Source: Olleya sediminilitoris (GTDB taxonomy: Bacteria; Bacteroidota; Bacteroidia; Flavobacteriales; Flavobacteriaceae). Taken from it: DNA of 64,000 nucleotides. Positions within the stretch are counted from its first letter, which is position 1, and each line of letters starts with the position of its first letter. A model generated the notes under the pieces. The model made no database searches. It was not told where the DNA came from and saw only the letters and a list, made by a program, of their open reading frames with translations. The position numbers and the translations under genes were made by a program. The stretch lies in the NCBI RefSeq assembly GCF_016785945.1, contig NZ_JAEMEF010000001.1, forward strand, positions 465,955 to 529,954, in the 5' to 3' direction. Shown here in pieces: positions 46,323-54,325 of the stretch.

Positions 46323-46387
46323 CAAATATAAATACAAATTTAGATTAATCTAAATTTAATGTTTGTTTTATTTAATTCTTATATTTG
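46323..46387. promoter_or_regulatory. Divergent promoters of the TonB receptor and the metal regulator
   Basis: TATATTTG -7 boxes occur on both strands, at 46380-46387 for the plus-strand regulator and at 46323-46330 (complement) for the receptor. Each fits TAnnTTTG exactly and lies 19-24 nt from its ATG. The longest plus-strand frame would start inside this box at 46385, which is why the ATG at 46409 is chosen. Confidence 0.6.
46336..46357. promoter_or_regulatory. 22-nt perfect palindrome, probable DtxR/MntR operator
   Basis: The core TTTAGATTAATCTAAA (46339-46354), extended by AAA and TTT arms, is a perfect dyad. It resembles DtxR-type boxes with TTAGG/CCTAA arms. It lies between the two divergent -7 boxes, covering the -33 region of the receptor promoter and upstream of the regulator promoter. 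Binding is inferred. Confidence 0.65.
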
Positions 46388-46408
46388 CTATCTAGCTATT
46401 TTAGGTTT

Positions 46409-47065
46409 ATGATTACACTAACAGAAGAAAATTATATTAAAGCAATTTATCATTTAGGTAAACAAGGTACAGAGGTTGTTAGTACCAATGCTATATCAGA
46501 ATCTATACACACGAAAGCGTCTTCGGTTTCTGATATGCTTAAAAAATTATCTGAAAAAGGATATGCTAATTATGTAAAGTATCAAGGTGTTAATTTAACC
46601 GAAAAAGGTCAGTCTGTAGCAATCAACATTATAAGAAAGCATAGACTTTGGGAAGTGTTTTTGGTAGAAAAATTAAATTTTACTTGGGATGAAGTTCATG
46701 AAGTTGCTGAGCATTTAGAGCATATCAGATCAGAAAAATTGATTGATGAATTAGATGCTTTTTTGGAATTTCCTAATCATGATCCACATGGAGATCCAAT
46801 TCCAGATAAACATGGGAATTTTAAACACATCGAAAAAATCATGTTATCACAAGCTGTTATAGGTAAAACTTATAAATGTGTAGGTGTAGATGATACCTCT
46901 TCCGCTTTTTTGAGATACTTGGATAGTAATAAGATTGCTTTAGGAACTAAGATTGTTGTTGTTCAAAAAGAGCCTTACGATAATTCTGTTAAAATTAAGT
47001 TTGAAGATAATGAATTAATGGTGTCTCAAAACGTAGCTAAAAACTTGTTTTTAAAAGAAGTGTAG
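46409..47065 (+). CDS. DtxR/MntR-family metal-dependent transcriptional regulator
   Basis: A 218-residue regulator. The N-terminal winged helix (res ~1-60, LTEENYIKAIYHLGKQGTEVVSTNAISESIHTKASSVSDMLKKLSEKGYANY) is followed by the metal-binding/dimerisation domain (RKHRLWEVFLVEKLNFTWDEVHEVAEHLEHI with its His/Glu ligands, and NHDPHGDPIPDKHG). An SH3-like FeoA-type C-terminal domain covers ~res 140-218. The start is the ATG (MITLTEENYI) rather than a TTG eight codons upstream that falls in a promoter -7 box. It is divergent from the TonB receptor gene and likely represses metal-uptake genes when Mn2+ or Fe2+ is plentiful. Confidence 0.93.
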   Translation: MITLTEENYIKAIYHLGKQGTEVVSTNAISESIHTKASSVSDMLKKLSEKGYANYVKYQGVNLTEKGQSVAINIIRKHRLWEVFLVEKLNFTWDEVHEVAEHLEHIRSEKLIDELDAFLEFPNHDPHGDPIPDKHGNFKHIEKIMLSQAVIGKTYKCVGVDDTSSAFLRYLDSNKIALGTKIVVVQKEPYDNSVKIKFEDNELMVSQNVAKNLFLKEV

Positions 47066-47086
47066 TTAATCGTAAAAATGTATAGG

Positions 47087-47218
47087 TTAGTGGCAGCCAC
47101 AGTCGTCAGTACCACATGCTTTTTTGGATTTAGGTTTTAAGAAGTATTTTTTAAATAGAAAAAATAAAGCGAAACCTAATGTTATAAAAACTAATATGTT
47201 TTGAATAATACTGTTCAT
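47087..47218 (-). CDS. FeoB-associated Cys-rich small membrane protein (43 aa)
   Basis: A 43-codon ORF translating to MNSIIQNILVFITLGFALFF..., then KKACGTDDCGCH at the C-terminus. One transmembrane helix (res ~5-22) is followed by a basic stretch and a CxxxxCxC-H tail, matching FeoB-associated Cys-rich proteins that occur just downstream of feoB. Its ATG is 4 nt after the feoB stop (47223) on the same strand. It would sit in the inner membrane with the Cys/His tail as a possible Fe2+ or Fe-S site. It is short but context and motif make it convincing. Confidence 0.85.
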   Translation of the reverse strand: MNSIIQNILVFITLGFALFFLFKKYFLKPKSKKACGTDDCGCH

Positions 47219-47222
47219 GATT

Positions 47223-49322
47223 TTATTTTAAAAATTGAAACGCTATTAATGCTGTTATATACGCAATAGCTGTCATGATTACTAATTGTAAGGTTGGCCA
47301 CTTCCAGGTGTTAGTTTCCTTTTTGACAATTGCTAAAGTACTCATGCATTGCATGGCAAATGCATAAAACAATAGTAGTGATATACCAGAAGCAAAATTA
47401 AATAATGGACCACCTAAAATTGGATTGACTTCTCCAGCCATTCGGTTTTTAATGGTGTCTTCATCATCATTTCCAACACTGTAAATGGTTGCTAATGTAC
47501 CTACAAAAACCTCTCTTGCTGCAAAACTACTTACTATTGCTATACCTATTTTCCAATCGTAACCTAAAGGTCTAATTACAGGCTCGATAGCATGTCCTGC
47601 AATACCTATAAACGAATGTTCTAGTTTATGTGACGCAATTTTTTGGCTAATTTCTTCTTCATTTAAATTTTGAGACGCATATTCTGTTTTAATAATATTT
47701 TCAGCATCATTAAATTGTTCTCCAGGACCATAAGATGCTAAAAACCAAAGTATAATTGAAATGGCTAATATTATTTTTCCTGCTCCAAAAACAAAAGATT
47801 TTGTTTTTTCTAAAACTGTAAGTGCTACATTTTTAAATAAAGGTAGTTTATAGTTTGGCATTTCTACCACAAAAAAGGTTTTACTCTTAATTTTTAAAAC
47901 TTTATTTAAGATGTAAGCCGATAAAACTGCAGCTCCAAATCCTAATAAATACAACAACATTAAGGTTAAAGCTTGGTAACTTAAACCTAGAAAACGTCCC
48001 TCAGGTATTACTAATGCAATAATAATTAAGTAAACAGGTAATCTAGCCGAACATGTTGTAAAAGGAGTAACAAGTATAGTTATTAATCGTTCTTTCCAAC
48101 TCTCAATATTTCTAGTTGCCATAATTGCAGGAATCGCACAAGCAGTTCCAGAAATTAAAGGCACAATACTTTTACCACTTAAACCAAAACGTCGCATAAT
48201 TCTGTCCATTAAAAACACGACACGACTCATGTACCCACTTTCTTCTAATATGGAAATAAACAAGAATAAAAAGGCGATTTGAGGTATAAATATCACAATT
48301 CCTCCTAATCCAGATATTATACCTTCGGCTAATAAATTTGTAAAAGCACCTTCAGGTAATGTGTTTTTAACCCAATCACTAAGGTTTGCAAATAGTCCAT
48401 CAATTAAATCCATTGGTACTGTTGACCAATCGTAAATAGCTTGGAAAATAACCAACAGTATTAAAAAGAATATAAGGTAACCCCAAACTTTATGAGTTAA
48501 AATACGGTCTAACCTAGATCTTAAATCAGTAGCCTGACTAGCGTCAATAGTTTGTCCTTTTTTAAGTGTGTTATTTATAAACTGATAACGTTTTATGGTT
48601 TCTTTTTGTTGTAAACGTTTTAAATCGTTTTTAGATTTAGTTTTAAAACTAGCAATAGCTTCAACTTCATTACGATCCATTTTTCCAAAATTTACATCTT
48701 GTGTTATTACTAACCACAATTTGTAAGTTAATTGATTTGGAAAGGCGTTTCTTAATTTATCGAAGTAATTTTTGTCAATTTCTGAAGCATTAAGGCAAGG
48801 TGTTGTTGGTAACTCTTTATAGTTACTAATTAGTAGCTTTAGTTTATCAATACCTTCATTTTTTCTAGTACTAATAACTGCTATTTTAGTTTTTAACTCT
48901 TCTTCTAAATGTTCAATATCTAGAGAGATTCCTTTGGATTTCATCCTGTCAGCCATGTTAATGACTAAAATTGTAGGAATTTCTAAATCTTTAATTTGAG
49001 TAAATAGTAGTAGGTTTCGTTTTAAATTTTCAACATCACTAACTACTACTGCAACATCAGGAAAATCTTTATCGTTTTTGTTAAGTAATAATTCTATAAC
49101 TACGTTTTCGTCTAAAGACGAAGCGTTAAGGCTATAAGTACCAGGAAGGTCAATAATATGTGCTTTAACACCTCTTGGTAATTTGCAAATACCTTCTTTT
49201 TTTTCGACTGTAATACCAGGATAATTTCCAACCTTTTGGTTTAAACCAGTTAAGGCATTAAAAACAGAGGTTTTTCCTGTATTTGGGTTACCAATTAAGG
49301 CAATATTAATTTGCTTACTCAT
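47223..49322 (-). CDS. feoB: Ferrous iron transporter FeoB
   Basis: A 699-residue Fe2+ transporter. The cytosolic G domain has G1 GNPNTGKTS (res 11-19), G2/G3 GITVEKKEG and DLPGTYSL, and G4 NMAD. The transmembrane core contains paired Gate motifs (LISGTACAIPAIMATRN and TPFTTCSARLPVYLIII) with FVGTLATIYSV later. Length is about 70 residues short of E. coli FeoB, within normal range. It overlaps feoA by one base, and the small Cys-rich gene follows 4 nt later. A likely regulatory element lies in the feoA leader. Confidence 0.96.
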   Translation of the reverse strand: MSKQINIALIGNPNTGKTSVFNALTGLNQKVGNYPGITVEKKEGICKLPRGVKAHIIDLPGTYSLNASSLDENVVIELLLNKNDKDFPDVAVVVSDVENLKRNLLLFTQIKDLEIPTILVINMADRMKSKGISLDIEHLEEELKTKIAVISTRKNEGIDKLKLLISNYKELPTTPCLNASEIDKNYFDKLRNAFPNQLTYKLWLVITQDVNFGKMDRNEVEAIASFKTKSKNDLKRLQQKETIKRYQFINNTLKKGQTIDASQATDLRSRLDRILTHKVWGYLIFFLILLVIFQAIYDWSTVPMDLIDGLFANLSDWVKNTLPEGAFTNLLAEGIISGLGGIVIFIPQIAFLFLFISILEESGYMSRVVFLMDRIMRRFGLSGKSIVPLISGTACAIPAIMATRNIESWKERLITILVTPFTTCSARLPVYLIIIALVIPEGRFLGLSYQALTLMLLYLLGFGAAVLSAYILNKVLKIKSKTFFVVEMPNYKLPLFKNVALTVLEKTKSFVFGAGKIILAISIILWFLASYGPGEQFNDAENIIKTEYASQNLNEEEISQKIASHKLEHSFIGIAGHAIEPVIRPLGYDWKIGIAIVSSFAAREVFVGTLATIYSVGNDDEDTIKNRMAGEVNPILGGPLFNFASGISLLLFYAFAMQCMSTLAIVKKETNTWKWPTLQLVIMTAIAYITALIAFQFLK

Positions 49323-49552
49323 TAAACTTCTTTTTCGATGATAATATGAATAGCGGTTTCTTTTCTTATTGCCAAGTGACTTCCGTTTATGTTTAAGTAT
49401 AAAGGATCTGCAAAAGGTGCAACTTGAACTAGTTCGACACTATTACCAGGTAAACATCCCATTTCTAATAGTTTTAATGGAATTAAATGTGAAGATACGT
49501 CTATAATTACAGCGCGTTCTCCTCTTTTTAAGGTGTCTAGTGTATTATCCAA
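49322..49552 (-). CDS. feoA: Ferrous iron transport protein FeoA
   Basis: A 76-residue SH3-like protein of the FeoA family that regulates FeoB. Typical features are LKRGERAVIID, PLKLLEMGCLPGNSVELVQVAPF and DPLYLNINGSHLAIRKETAIHIIIE. No in-frame ATG is available upstream; the codon at 49552-49550 is TTG (first residue as LDNTLDTLKRG), so a TTG start is assumed. It is the first gene of the feoA-feoB-Cys-rich operon. A -7 element and a degenerate metal-regulator box are upstream. Confidence 0.92.
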   Translation of the reverse strand: MDNTLDTLKRGERAVIIDVSSHLIPLKLLEMGCLPGNSVELVQVAPFADPLYLNINGSHLAIRKETAIHIIIEKEV

Positions 49553-49557
49553 GCTTA

Positions 49558-49586
49558 TTTAGATTGATTTTAAAGAAACAAAAATA
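49558..49586 (-). promoter_or_regulatory. feoA promoter -7 element and candidate metal-regulator box
   Basis: On the minus strand TATTTTTG (49579-49586) fits TAnnTTTG. Between it and the feoA start, plus-strand TTTAGATTGATTTTAA (49558-49573) matches 13 of 16 positions of the palindrome core at 46339-46354. Its position downstream of -7 would allow repression. Confidence 0.5.
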
Positions 49587-49624
49587 TGGCAAAATTTGTC
49601 GTTAAAAAAATTGAGAGCCAAAAA

Positions 49625-50299
49625 CTAGTCTTTGTTCTCCTTTTTTAACTTTTTTATATCATTTAAAAGTTTGGTGATATCTTCGGCTTTTGTGCCATCA
49701 TAATAGCCTCTAATTTGACTTTTTTTGTCAATTAGCATAAAGTTTTCGGTGTGAACCATTCCGTAATCATCAGGCATTCCGTCGTCTTTAACAGCTAAGT
49801 AGCTTTTTCTAGCCAATCTATAAATCTGACCTTTATCACCTGTAACTAGGTTCCATTTTTTGTCATTTACGCCTTTTTTTATTGCGTAACGCTTTAGTTG
49901 TGCAACAGTATCAATATCTGGTGTGACAGAGTGGGAAAGTAGCATAACTTCATCATCGTTAATAATTTCTTGTTGTATTTTTTCCATATTGCCAGTCATT
50001 ATTGGACAAATAGTTTGACAAGTGGTAAAAAAGAAATCAGCTACATATATTTTGTTTTTGTAATCTGCTTGTGTTATGGTTTTTCCGTTTTGATTAATTA
50101 AACTAAAATCGGCAATTTTATGATAATTAATTTTGTGTTGTATGGTACTATCAACTAACTCTGTATTTACCATAGCAGGTTGATAGACAGGTAAAGGTTT
50201 TTCAACCTTTAAAATATTATAAAATATTGATATTATTATTATCGAAATGATGCTAAAAACAACAGCAAACCATTTGTAATCTTTAAAAAAAGAAAGCAT
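49625..50299 (-). CDS. SCO1/SenC-type copper chaperone-like protein
   Basis: A 224-residue thioredoxin-fold protein tethered by one N-terminal helix (res ~9-30). The copper ligands C94 and C98 (FFTTCQTICPIM) and His183 (MVHTENFMLID) follow SCO rules. The role is metallation of the CuA centre of cytochrome oxidase or redox signalling in the periplasm. The start M16 of the longest frame (MLSFFKDYKW) is chosen because a TATTTTTG -7 box (50325-50332 complement) lies 26 nt upstream of it, making the longer 5' extension unlikely. Monocistronic, divergent from rseP. Confidence 0.93.
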   Translation of the reverse strand: MLSFFKDYKWFAVVFSIISIIIISIFYNILKVEKPLPVYQPAMVNTELVDSTIQHKINYHKIADFSLINQNGKTITQADYKNKIYVADFFFTTCQTICPIMTGNMEKIQQEIINDDEVMLLSHSVTPDIDTVAQLKRYAIKKGVNDKKWNLVTGDKGQIYRLARKSYLAVKDDGMPDDYGMVHTENFMLIDKKSQIRGYYDGTKAEDITKLLNDIKKLKKENKD

Positions 50300-50324
50300 T
50301 TTAAGTGTTTTTAATTTTATAATG

Positions 50325-50332
50325 CAAAAATA
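50325..50332 (-). promoter_or_regulatory. Putative -7 element for the SCO gene
   Basis: The minus strand reads TATTTTTG, 26 nt before the ATG at 50299. The longer frame's start at 50344 lies upstream of it. Confidence 0.4.
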
Positions 50333-50468
50333 CAATGAAAACACAAGCTTGTCTTATGATATTACTCATAAAATTTGTTAATTCTTAAAAAGCAATAATG
50401 CTATTACTTTTAATACTAAGTCTAAATAGTTACTTTTGGCGACTAATATAAAAGAATAGAAACACTAC

Positions 50469-51809
50469 ATGGAGTTTATTATAAAAATTGGACAATTCTT
50501 GTTAAGTCTGTCATTATTAATTGTTTTGCACGAATTAGGACACTTTATTCCTGCAAAAGCATTTAAAACTAGAGTTGAAAAATTCTATTTATTTTTTGAT
50601 GTAAAATACTCGTTATTTAAAAAGAAAATTGGCGAAACAGTATACGGAATTGGTTGGTTGCCTTTAGGAGGTTATGTCAAAATTTCTGGTATGATTGACG
50701 AAAGTATGGATAAAGAGCAAATGGCTTTACCACCACAACCATGGGAGTTTAGATCCAAGCCAGCTTGGCAGCGTTTAATTATTATGTTAGGTGGTGTATT
50801 TGTTAATTTTGTGTTGGCATACGTTATTTATGTGGTTATGTCTTTTGCTTATGGAGATACAGATATTGATGCTGCAAGTATAAAAGGAGGAATGTTAATA
50901 GAAAACCCTTTGCTAACAGACATAGGTTTTCAAACAGGTGATCATGTTGTTAAAATTGATGATATTAAAATTATTAACGAATCTGATATCAGAAAAAATA
51001 TTATAGGAGCCAACAGTGTTACTATTAAAAGAAACGGTACCGAAAAAACAATACAGTTACCAGTTGATTTTTTAGGACAATTATCTTCTAGTAAAGACAG
51101 GAGTTTGTTTGATTTAAGACAACCTTTCATAGTTAGCAAGGTTTTAGATACGTCTCTTAATAAAGGTGTAGATTTAAAAGAAGGAGATATTTTTATGTCT
51201 ATTAATGGAAAGTCAGCCGAATTTTATGACCAAGTCCTACCAGTTTTAGAGCAGTCTAAAGGACAAACTATAACAACTGTATTTAAAAGAGGTAATACTA
51301 ATATTGAAAGAACTTTAAAAGTAGATGATAAAGGTAAGTTAGATATTTTAACACAAACCAAAGCTTCAGATTTAGAAAAACTAGGCTATTTAAAAGTAGT
51401 AAGAAAAGAATATGGTTTTACTGAAAGTTTTGGTGTAGGGCTTAATAAGTTTACTGGACAAATAACATCTTACTTTGGTCAATTAAAAGCAATTTTTAAT
51501 CCTAGTACAGGAGCATACAAAGGTGTAGGTGGTTTTAAGGCTATTTACGATGTTTTTCCTAGTACTTGGAGCTGGCCAGCATTTTGGAGTTTAACAGCAT
51601 TTTTATCTATTATGTTAGGTGTGCTTAATTTATTGCCTATTCCTGCTTTAGATGGAGGACATGTCATGTTTTTGTTGTACGAAATTATCTCTGGACGTAA
51701 GCCAAGTGAGAAATTTTTAGAAAAAGCTCAGCTAGTTGGATTCTTCATTTTGATAGGGTTAGTGCTGTTTGCAAACGGTAATGACATCTTTAAAGCAATA
51801 TTTAATTAA
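50469..51809 (+). CDS. rseP: RIP metalloprotease RseP (site-2 protease, M50)
   Basis: A 446-residue intramembrane zinc protease. HELGH (res 21-25) in the first helix and the C-terminal PALDGGH segment (LNLLPIPALDGGHVMF) hold the active site. A central PDZ pair lies between (res ~125-310; DIGFQTGDHVVKIDDIKI and DLKEGDIFMSING). The family cuts anti-sigma factors and signal-peptide remnants. A TACTTTTG sequence at 50431-50438 fits a -7 box 30 nt upstream. It is monocistronic with no obvious terminator before the tRNA gene. Substrate is unknown; anti-sigma factor genes are not nearby. Confidence 0.94.
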   Translation: MEFIIKIGQFLLSLSLLIVLHELGHFIPAKAFKTRVEKFYLFFDVKYSLFKKKIGETVYGIGWLPLGGYVKISGMIDESMDKEQMALPPQPWEFRSKPAWQRLIIMLGGVFVNFVLAYVIYVVMSFAYGDTDIDAASIKGGMLIENPLLTDIGFQTGDHVVKIDDIKIINESDIRKNIIGANSVTIKRNGTEKTIQLPVDFLGQLSSSKDRSLFDLRQPFIVSKVLDTSLNKGVDLKEGDIFMSINGKSAEFYDQVLPVLEQSKGQTITTVFKRGNTNIERTLKVDDKGKLDILTQTKASDLEKLGYLKVVRKEYGFTESFGVGLNKFTGQITSYFGQLKAIFNPSTGAYKGVGGFKAIYDVFPSTWSWPAFWSLTAFLSIMLGVLNLLPIPALDGGHVMFLLYEIISGRKPSEKFLEKAQLVGFFILIGLVLFANGNDIFKAIFN

Positions 51810-51826
51810 AAAAAATTAAAAATTAT

Positions 51827-51857
51827 TTTGCAGAACTTAAAAAAGCTTTTATATTTG
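51827..51857 (+). promoter_or_regulatory. Promoter of tRNA-Asn
   Basis: TTTG at 51827-51830, a 19-nt spacer and TATATTTG at 51850-51857 form a textbook Bacteroidota -33/-7 promoter. Transcription would begin about 16 nt before the tRNA 5' end. This is the clearest promoter in the window. Confidence 0.8.
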
Positions 51858-51879
51858 CACTCGCAATAGCGAAAAACAC

Positions 51880-51953
51880 TCCTCCTTAGCTCAGTTGGTT
51901 AGAGCATCTGACTGTTAATCAGAGGGTCCTTAGTTCGAGCCTAAGAGGAGGAG
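51880..51953 (+). tRNA. tRNA-Asn (anticodon GTT)
   Basis: A 74-nt cloverleaf. Acceptor TCCTCCT (51880-51886) pairs with AGGAGGA (51946-51952) and a G discriminator follows. The D arm holds AGCTCAGTTGGTTAGAGC. The anticodon loop CTGTTAA (51912-51918) has GTT at 51914-51916. The T arm is CTTAG-TTCGAGC-CTAAG. GC after the discriminator is followed by A, so CCA is not fully encoded and must be added. A terminator hairpin is 12 nt downstream. Confidence 0.97.
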
Positions 51954-51964
51954 CAAGTTTAAAC

Positions 51965-51991
51965 AAGCCACTAGAAATAGTGGCTTTTTTT
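51965..51991 (+). terminator. Terminator after tRNA-Asn
   Basis: AAGCCACTA (51965-51973) / TAGTGGCTT (51978-51986) with a GAAA loop, followed by a T run. Confidence 0.9.
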
Positions 51992-52029
51992 ATGGATTAA
52001 AGTCTGGCTTATTTTGTTAGTCAAAACGC

Positions 52030-52068
52030 ATTAAAAAGCCTCTAGAAGTTATCTAGAGGCTTTTTTAT
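52030..52068. terminator. Terminator after the threonine dehydrogenase gene
   Basis: AAAAAGCCTCTAGA (52033-52046) / TCTAGAGGCTTTTT (52052-52065) with a 5-nt loop. On the minus strand it lies 15 nt after the dehydrogenase stop and can also back up the tRNA terminator. Confidence 0.88.
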
Positions 52069-52082
52069 ATTGTAGGATTATA

Positions 52083-53027
52083 TTATTTGCTACTTAGGTT
52101 TTTTAGCATGTCTTTAGTGATGCCATCTAAGTCAAACTTATGTTTCCAGTTCCAATCTTCTCTTGCAGAGGTGTCATCTATACTACTTGGCCAAGAATCG
52201 GCTATTTGTTGTCTAAAATCAGGCTTGTATGTAATTTCAAAATCCGGAATTTCTTTTTTAATAGCATTTGCTATTTCTTTTGGAGTAAAACTAATACCAG
52301 ATAAGTTGTAAGAAGATCTTATTTTAACTTTTTCAGCATTAGCCGTCATTAATGCAACAGTAGCATCAATTGCATCATCCATATACATCATTGGTAAGGC
52401 TGTATCTTCACTTAAAAAACATTCATAGTTTTTATTCTTCAAAGCTTCGTGATAGATTTCTACAGCATAATCTGTAGTTCCTCCTCCTGGTAATGTTTTC
52501 CAACTTATAATTCCAGGATAACGTATACTTCTTACGTCAACACCATATTTGTCATTATAATATTCACACCAACGCTCACCAACTTGTTTAGTGATTCCGT
52601 ATACTGTAGTTGGTTCCATTATGGTGTGTTGTGGTGTATCCGTTGTAGGTGTGGTAGGACCAAAAACAGCAATACTTGAAGGCCAAAATACTTTTTTAAT
52701 AGCTTTTGCTTTAGCTAGATTTAAAACATGAAATAAAGATTGCATGTTTAGATCCCAAGCTTTCATAGGGTATTTTTCTCCTGTAGCACTTAACATGGCA
52801 GCCATTAAGTAAATAGTATCTATATTGTGTTTTTCACAACATATTTTAATTGACGCATAATCCATAGCATCAATAATCTCAAACGTACCAGAATTTACTA
52901 ATTCAATATTATTGTAGTTTAAATCGCTTGCAATAACATTATCCTTACCGTAAATGGATCTTAACTTGTATGTCAACTCAGATCCAATTTGACCTGCAGC
53001 ACCTATAATTAATATTTTTTCGCTCAT
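52083..53027 (-). CDS. L-threonine 3-dehydrogenase, short-chain (SDR/epimerase) type
   Basis: A 314-residue NAD-dependent enzyme of the extended SDR family, oxidising L-threonine to 2-amino-3-ketobutyrate. The GAAGQIG nucleotide-binding motif (res 9-15), the YGITK catalytic Tyr/Lys near residue 142, and the diagnostic GGGTTDYAVEIYHEAL and MYMDDAIDATVALM blocks match the flavobacterial TDH group rather than the zinc MDR-type enzyme. Homologues are often misannotated as UDP-glucose epimerase. It is monocistronic on the minus strand with its own terminator. Confidence 0.92.
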   Translation of the reverse strand: MSEKILIIGAAGQIGSELTYKLRSIYGKDNVIASDLNYNNIELVNSGTFEIIDAMDYASIKICCEKHNIDTIYLMAAMLSATGEKYPMKAWDLNMQSLFHVLNLAKAKAIKKVFWPSSIAVFGPTTPTTDTPQHTIMEPTTVYGITKQVGERWCEYYNDKYGVDVRSIRYPGIISWKTLPGGGTTDYAVEIYHEALKNKNYECFLSEDTALPMMYMDDAIDATVALMTANAEKVKIRSSYNLSGISFTPKEIANAIKKEIPDFEITYKPDFRQQIADSWPSSIDDTSAREDWNWKHKFDLDGITKDMLKNLSSK

Positions 53028-53158
53028 TTTTTTGGATTATTTATAAAATATGCGCTCAAAAGTAATAACTATTTAAAGATTTTCTAATAAAAAAAATATA
53101 AAAGTGATTACAAAAAAAACAATTTTATCATTTAATAAAATTTAACTCTTTAAACTAA

Positions 53159-53166
53159 TATATTTG
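53159..53166 (+). promoter_or_regulatory. Putative -7 element for the lipoprotein pair
   Basis: TATATTTG exactly fits the Bacteroidota -7 box, 25 nt before the ATG at 53191. An in-frame TTG at 53164 lies inside it, so that longer start is unlikely. Confidence 0.5.
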
Positions 53167-53190
53167 TTTATCAAACGTATCAATTTAATT

Positions 53191-53712
53191 ATGAGATTTT
53201 TTAAGCTTTCATTAGTTGTTTTAGTGTTATTTACTGCTTGTAAAAAAGAAACCACTGTCACTAAACCTGAAGAGGATTTAGGTGTTCTAGATAGTTTAAA
53301 AATAACTAAAGAAGATATCTCAAAAATTAATTATCAAGATATTGCTTTAGATGTAAAATCTAATCCTATTGTATCTAATTGGCAAGCTTATTTAGATGTT
53401 TCTAATGGTATACAAGCTTTAACGTTACCTGATTTTACTTTTTTTAATGCAGATGTAGATTTGTTTAATTCTACCTTAACAGATTTAGAAGAAACCATTC
53501 CAGAATCCATCAATACACAGGCTATAAAAGCTAGAGTTTTGGTTTTGAAAACTATGATGTTAAAATTTCAAGAAATTGAAAGTCTAGACACTAGTACTAA
53601 AACCGAATTGTTATTAGCTATTAAGCAAGTGTTTTTAGCGCAATCTAATCTTAATTTACAAATTAACAAGAAAGTAGAAAAAGATAGCCAAGTAATTGTA
53701 AAACCATATTAG
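53191..53712 (+). CDS. Lipoprotein of unknown function
   Basis: A 173-residue protein with a lipobox (LVVLVLFTACKK, Cys near residue 17), so probably anchored in the membrane. The mature part is helical and acidic (EEDLGVLDSLKITKEDISKIN; KARVLVLKTMMLKFQEIESL; IKQVFLAQSNLNLQINKKVEKD). No known domain is recognised. It is followed after a single base by the NTF2-like lipoprotein gene, so the two are cotranscribed. The start is ATG 53191, not the upstream TTG. Confidence 0.65.
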   Translation: MRFFKLSLVVLVLFTACKKETTVTKPEEDLGVLDSLKITKEDISKINYQDIALDVKSNPIVSNWQAYLDVSNGIQALTLPDFTFFNADVDLFNSTLTDLEETIPESINTQAIKARVLVLKTMMLKFQEIESLDTSTKTELLLAIKQVFLAQSNLNLQINKKVEKDSQVIVKPY

Positions 53713-53713
53713 T

Positions 53714-54226
53714 ATGAAACATATAGCTATTAGTATTATTGTAGTTTTTTCATTCTTATCATGTAATACTAAAAAAAATAAGGCGAATAAAGCTCTTACT
53801 AAACAAGCTATAAATATGAGTTTAGATGCATGGCATGACGCAGCAGCTAATGCTGATTTTGACGCTTATTTTGAAAATATGACTTCTGATGCTATATTTA
53901 TTGGTACTGATGCAACAGAAAACTGGACTCTAAACCAGTTTAAGGACTATTCTAAACCTTATTTTGATAAAGGTAAAGCATGGAGTTTTAAAGCGCTTCA
54001 ACGTAATGTGTTTTTAAATGAAGATAATACTTTAGCTTGGTTTGATGAGTTACTGGATACACAAATGGAGATTTGTCGTGGATCTGGAGTTATGGTTTTT
54101 AAAGACAATCAATGGAAAATACAGCATTATGTTTTGTCCATTACAATTCCTAATAGTAATGTCAAAACCATTGTAAACTTGAAAAAACAGACGGATAGTA
54201 TTACTAAGCAAATTCTTAATAAATAA
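53714..54226 (+). CDS. NTF2/SnoaL-like lipoprotein
   Basis: A 170-residue protein with signal peptide and lipobox (FSFLSCNTKK, Cys near residue 17). The remainder is an NTF2-like cone fold of the SnoaL/DUF4440 kind: AWHDAAANADFDAYFENMTSDAIFIGTDATENWTLNQFKDYSKPYFDKG, then NTLAWFDELLDTQMEICRGSGVMVFKDNQWKIQHYVLSITIPN, which is the standard C-terminal strand pair. Members bind small hydrophobic molecules or act as enzymes. A hairpin terminator follows before the T9SS protein. Function unknown. Confidence 0.83.
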   Translation: MKHIAISIIVVFSFLSCNTKKNKANKALTKQAINMSLDAWHDAAANADFDAYFENMTSDAIFIGTDATENWTLNQFKDYSKPYFDKGKAWSFKALQRNVFLNEDNTLAWFDELLDTQMEICRGSGVMVFKDNQWKIQHYVLSITIPNSNVKTIVNLKKQTDSITKQILNK

Positions 54227-54256
54227 GGTTTAATTTATTTATAATGTGTTTTTTAT

Positions 54257-54288
54257 CGATGTTTTTTGTTAAAACATCGTGTTTTTTG
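54257..54288 (+). terminator. Terminator after the NTF2-like lipoprotein
   Basis: CGATGTTTT (54257-54265) / AAAACATCG (54271-54279) with a 5-nt loop, then TGTTTTTTG. It lies 30 nt after the stop and upstream of the chosen T9SS start at 54326. An in-frame start at 54266 inside it is unlikely. Confidence 0.75.
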
Positions 54289-54325
54289 CCAAAAACAATT
54301 ATTTTTGATAAAAAATATCATTACT

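Noticed and set aside
52083..53027. Annotation as UDP-glucose 4-epimerase.
   Set aside because: The GGGTTDYAVEIYHEAL and related blocks are those of SDR-type threonine dehydrogenase.
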